A stretch of DNA of 6,604 nt, from NCBI GenBank assembly GCA_007122045.1, contig SKJM01000261.1, positions 1 through 6,604 of the forward strand. Direction: 5' to 3'. This document shows, in pieces, positions 5,801 through 6,604 of this stretch. Under the pieces are notes generated by a model. The model was not told where the DNA came from and searched no databases. It was given only the letters and a program-made list of their open reading frames with translations. Numbering within the stretch: position 1 is the stretch's first letter; every line of letters begins with the position of its first letter. This DNA comes from Planctomycetales bacterium (GTDB taxonomy: Bacteria > Planctomycetota > Planctomycetia > Pirellulales > Thermoguttaceae). The translations under genes were made by a program, and so were the position numbers.

Positions 5801-6604
5801 GCGAGTCGGGGTCGCGGAAGGGAATGCGCGCCAGCGACTGGGCGATGGCGTACGGCGCGGCGAGGATGCGGTCGCGGGAATCGAGGTGGGGCGCATCGGA
5901 GGCGTGCGTTCCCGGCGCGCGGTGGGTGCTGTCGCGGAGCAGGCCCGGTCCGCCTGGCCTCGCATAGCGGGGAAAGGCCGCCAGCAGCGCCGCGGCGGCC
6001 TCCTCGCCACCGAAGTCGCCCAGCGCGTCGGCGGCGTAACGCGACCACTGCGTATTGTTGAGGAACGCGACCAGCACCGGCAGGGCTTCGGGGCGGCCCG
6101 ACCGGCCCAGCGCGCGAATGCCGGCCTGCACCCGCCACTTCGCCGCGGCGTTGTTCTCGTTTTCGATTTCGGTCCAGCGGCCGACGGCCCGCTCGATGCG
6201 TTCAACCAGGTCATCGCCTCCGCCCAGGGCCCCCGCCGCACGCACACCGCGCTGCACCTCGCGATGCCGGTCGGACGCCATCAGTTCCAACACGTCGGCG
6301 GGCAGGTCGCGTTCGGGCAAGGCCTCGCACCACGCCCGCCACACTTGCATGGCCTCCAGGCGCTCGGCGCGGCCGGCGAGGGCGTCGAACGGGTGTTCCA
6401 TGCCGGTGACGTTGGTCAGGGCCACCCAGGCGCTTTGCCGCACGTTCCAATCGGTGTCGTCGAGCCGCTCGACCAGCGGCATGAGCGACCGGCGGCCCCC
6501 GCACCACCCGAGCGACAGCGCGGCATTGCGCCGCACGTCGGCGTCGGCGTCGCCGAGCGCGTCGATCAGGGCCGCTTCGGCCGGATAGTACCGCATATAG
6601 CCCA
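2898..6604 (-). CDS. HEAT / NPCBM / beta-propeller / hydrazine-synthase-alpha-like protein with one c-type haem motif, 5' partial
   Basis: The frame is open from the right edge to the TGA at 2900-2898, with 1,234 codons visible. The ATG at 6596-6594 is probably internal, since GY precedes it in frame, so the N-terminus and signal peptide lie outside the window. Numbering from that Met, residues 1-210 are HEAT repeats (DVRRNAALSLGWCG, NVRQSAWVALTNV). Residues 325-345 form an acidic linker. Residues 365-480 match an NPCBM domain (NWAVAKLVDADG, GLHTHAFSVIHYKLDANY, FEAQVGI, GSVRFIV). Residues 490-660 are further HEAT repeats (YWVRINATRTLMFLG, HTVRMVAREALWR). Residues 690-890 are PD40/TolB-like propeller blades (ADGTGLRQLTDGP, PNGRIVFSTTR, HPDGRDIRVI). 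Residues 990-1155 resemble the hydrazine synthase alpha middle region (LHPRRVPPAL, GRLLRVVEALPQ, LPLAADGSF, LRPGEAKG). CVGCH (Cys1159, Cys1162, His1163; 3108-3122) is a haem c attachment site, followed by about 70 residues ending INWFGRQ. Only one CxxCH is present. Covalent haem and an NPCBM domain imply export to the periplasm or cell surface. This architecture is typical of planctomycete proteins of unknown function; hydrazine synthesis itself is not supported, because no HzsB/C or other anammox gene is present. Confidence 0.88.
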   Translation of the reverse strand, partial: GYMRYYPAEAALIDALGDADADVRRNAALSLGWCGGRRSLMPLVERLDDTDWNVRQSAWVALTNVTGMEHPFDALAGRAERLEAMQVWRAWCEALPERDLPADVLELMASDRHREVQRGVRAAGALGGGDDLVERIERAVGRWTEIENENNAAAKWRVQAGIRALGRSGRPEALPVLVAFLNNTQWSRYAADALGDFGGEEAAAALLAAFPRYARPGGPGLLRDSTHRAPGTHASDAPHLDSRDRILAAPYAIAQSLARIPFRDPDSLAALGDLTPSIVAQIPLDIDGLMVYDEEPFQHIFRHLLERAGTRQAVLEQALAALGQPRPEEAEETEAEDDEKAGDRDATVRSPVLRGRDAPHRIEADVAGWTDLYLVVDEVEDYYMDRANWAVAKLVDADGRETFLDTLEPVSAQQQHDSLRVNQSASFDDLRVGEQRFERGLHTHAFSVIHYKLDANYRRFEAQVGICASRSPGQGSVRFIVSPEPVRERVGLGAMLADAAYASNVVLALCRDVEDLPRLVALMDHENYWVRINATRTLMFLGASEAVEAIGERLRTSPPEGAFGFFDDRYFSRAQGQDEFNDPTPRYREAFIMALGHFRAEAYTPLLVEILFDDNNALGIQYRAANALDRIGTPEAIEALREAEFSHPYHTVRMVAREALWRRDVAPWAPMEPLPLEPPRVAEEDVPERPTRFVFIKGDPVPYNPFQMDSWRQSYMTTDSGPTYRPGRNLYILDISGGRPEVTPLTTFEDGYVADCEVSYDGQTVLFARRTGDSPWWHVYAIGADGTGLRQLTDGPYHDVHPAPMPNGRIVFSTTRLGTRDEYHGYLCTGLATMHPDGRDIRVIGFNFGRDAEPSIACDGRILFTRIELFYSRMKTEFNLLAAHPDGTRMHTLYGPERRGLWSGIHGGYANWARSGARHRQLRLTQPRAFRPGEYLLTTPAGPILTQGRDGERFLRQSFLRSGGNDPWVVTTPYPLDEQTLLVAAGEKNHEMVRAEFPTDAVDLGLYTMCVDTGELTLLYNNPEAACFEARPLHPRRVPPALAESPAARSSGFTGLLYAQSAFISQEPHVPERGRLLRVVEALPQVTRHATHTTPGENAWKNHGGAFGRDLAVLPLAADGSFAVEAPADRFLHLQVLDSDRNVVGNQLIWMHLRPGEAKGCVGCHESPQATPLGSVPLAPANLPVFQSGSIPRALPDGPDQFRYRAKIWFKGHTPDEREERQRTVQSINWFGRQ

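Noticed and set aside
2898..6604. Reading the large haem protein as a true hydrazine synthase subunit (anammox)
   Set aside because: The similarity is to the middle domain and the CxxCH lead-in only. Fusion with HEAT and NPCBM domains and the absence of other anammox genes argue for a different function.
1..6604. CRISPR array, tRNA, rRNA, complete insertion sequence or att site
   Set aside because: No regularly spaced repeats, cloverleaf sequence, transposase frame or paired terminal inverted repeats were found on reading both strands.

Overview
The window is GC-rich and all recognisable protein families in it point to the Planctomycetota (or a close PVC relative, quite possibly a metagenome contig). 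These are a long HEAT / NPCBM / hydrazine-synthase-alpha-like protein with a c-type haem motif, a secreted concanavalin-like domain protein, a lone AbiEii-type nucleotidyltransferase-like protein, and a decayed RHS/YD-repeat gene. This assignment is inferred from protein families; there is no rRNA gene to confirm it.

Layout, left to right. Positions 1 to about 165 (minus strand) encode an internal piece of a type IIG/Eco57I-like adenine DNA methyltransferase that runs off the left edge. It abuts, without any gap, the 3' end of an RHS-repeat pseudogene (about 180-1203, minus strand) that carries a one-base frameshift near 1007 and an in-frame amber stop at 680-682. The RHS homology stops abruptly at about 1203, exactly where a REP-like palindromic sequence begins (1204-1257). 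After the rest of the intergenic stretch comes a well-formed sigma70-type promoter (TTGACT, 17 bp spacer, TATCCT; 1308-1336). It serves a small secreted protein (1382-2035, plus strand) made of one GH43_C2/DUF1349-like beta-sandwich. Sixty-one bases later lies a nucleotidyltransferase-like gene (2097-2876, plus strand) whose first predicted metal-binding Asp is a His, and which has a second, better-supported start at 2286. Converging on it with only 21 bases between the stop codons is the dominant gene (2898 to beyond 6604, minus strand). Its visible 1,234 codons encode HEAT repeats, an NPCBM domain, more HEAT repeats, a PD40/TolB-like beta-propeller, a hydrazine-synthase-alpha-like domain and a single CVGCH haem-binding motif.

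The intact genes do not form an obvious pathway. The secreted beta-sandwich protein and the large haem/NPCBM protein both look extracytoplasmic, with carbohydrate-binding-type modules. The nucleotidyltransferase-like protein resembles toxin-antitoxin or abortive-infection accessory genes. The left 1.2 kb is a mosaic of broken accessory genes (methyltransferase piece, RHS piece, REP-like repeat), typical of a recombining or decaying island, although an assembly chimera at about 165-180 cannot be excluded. I found no tRNA, rRNA, CRISPR array or complete insertion sequence.
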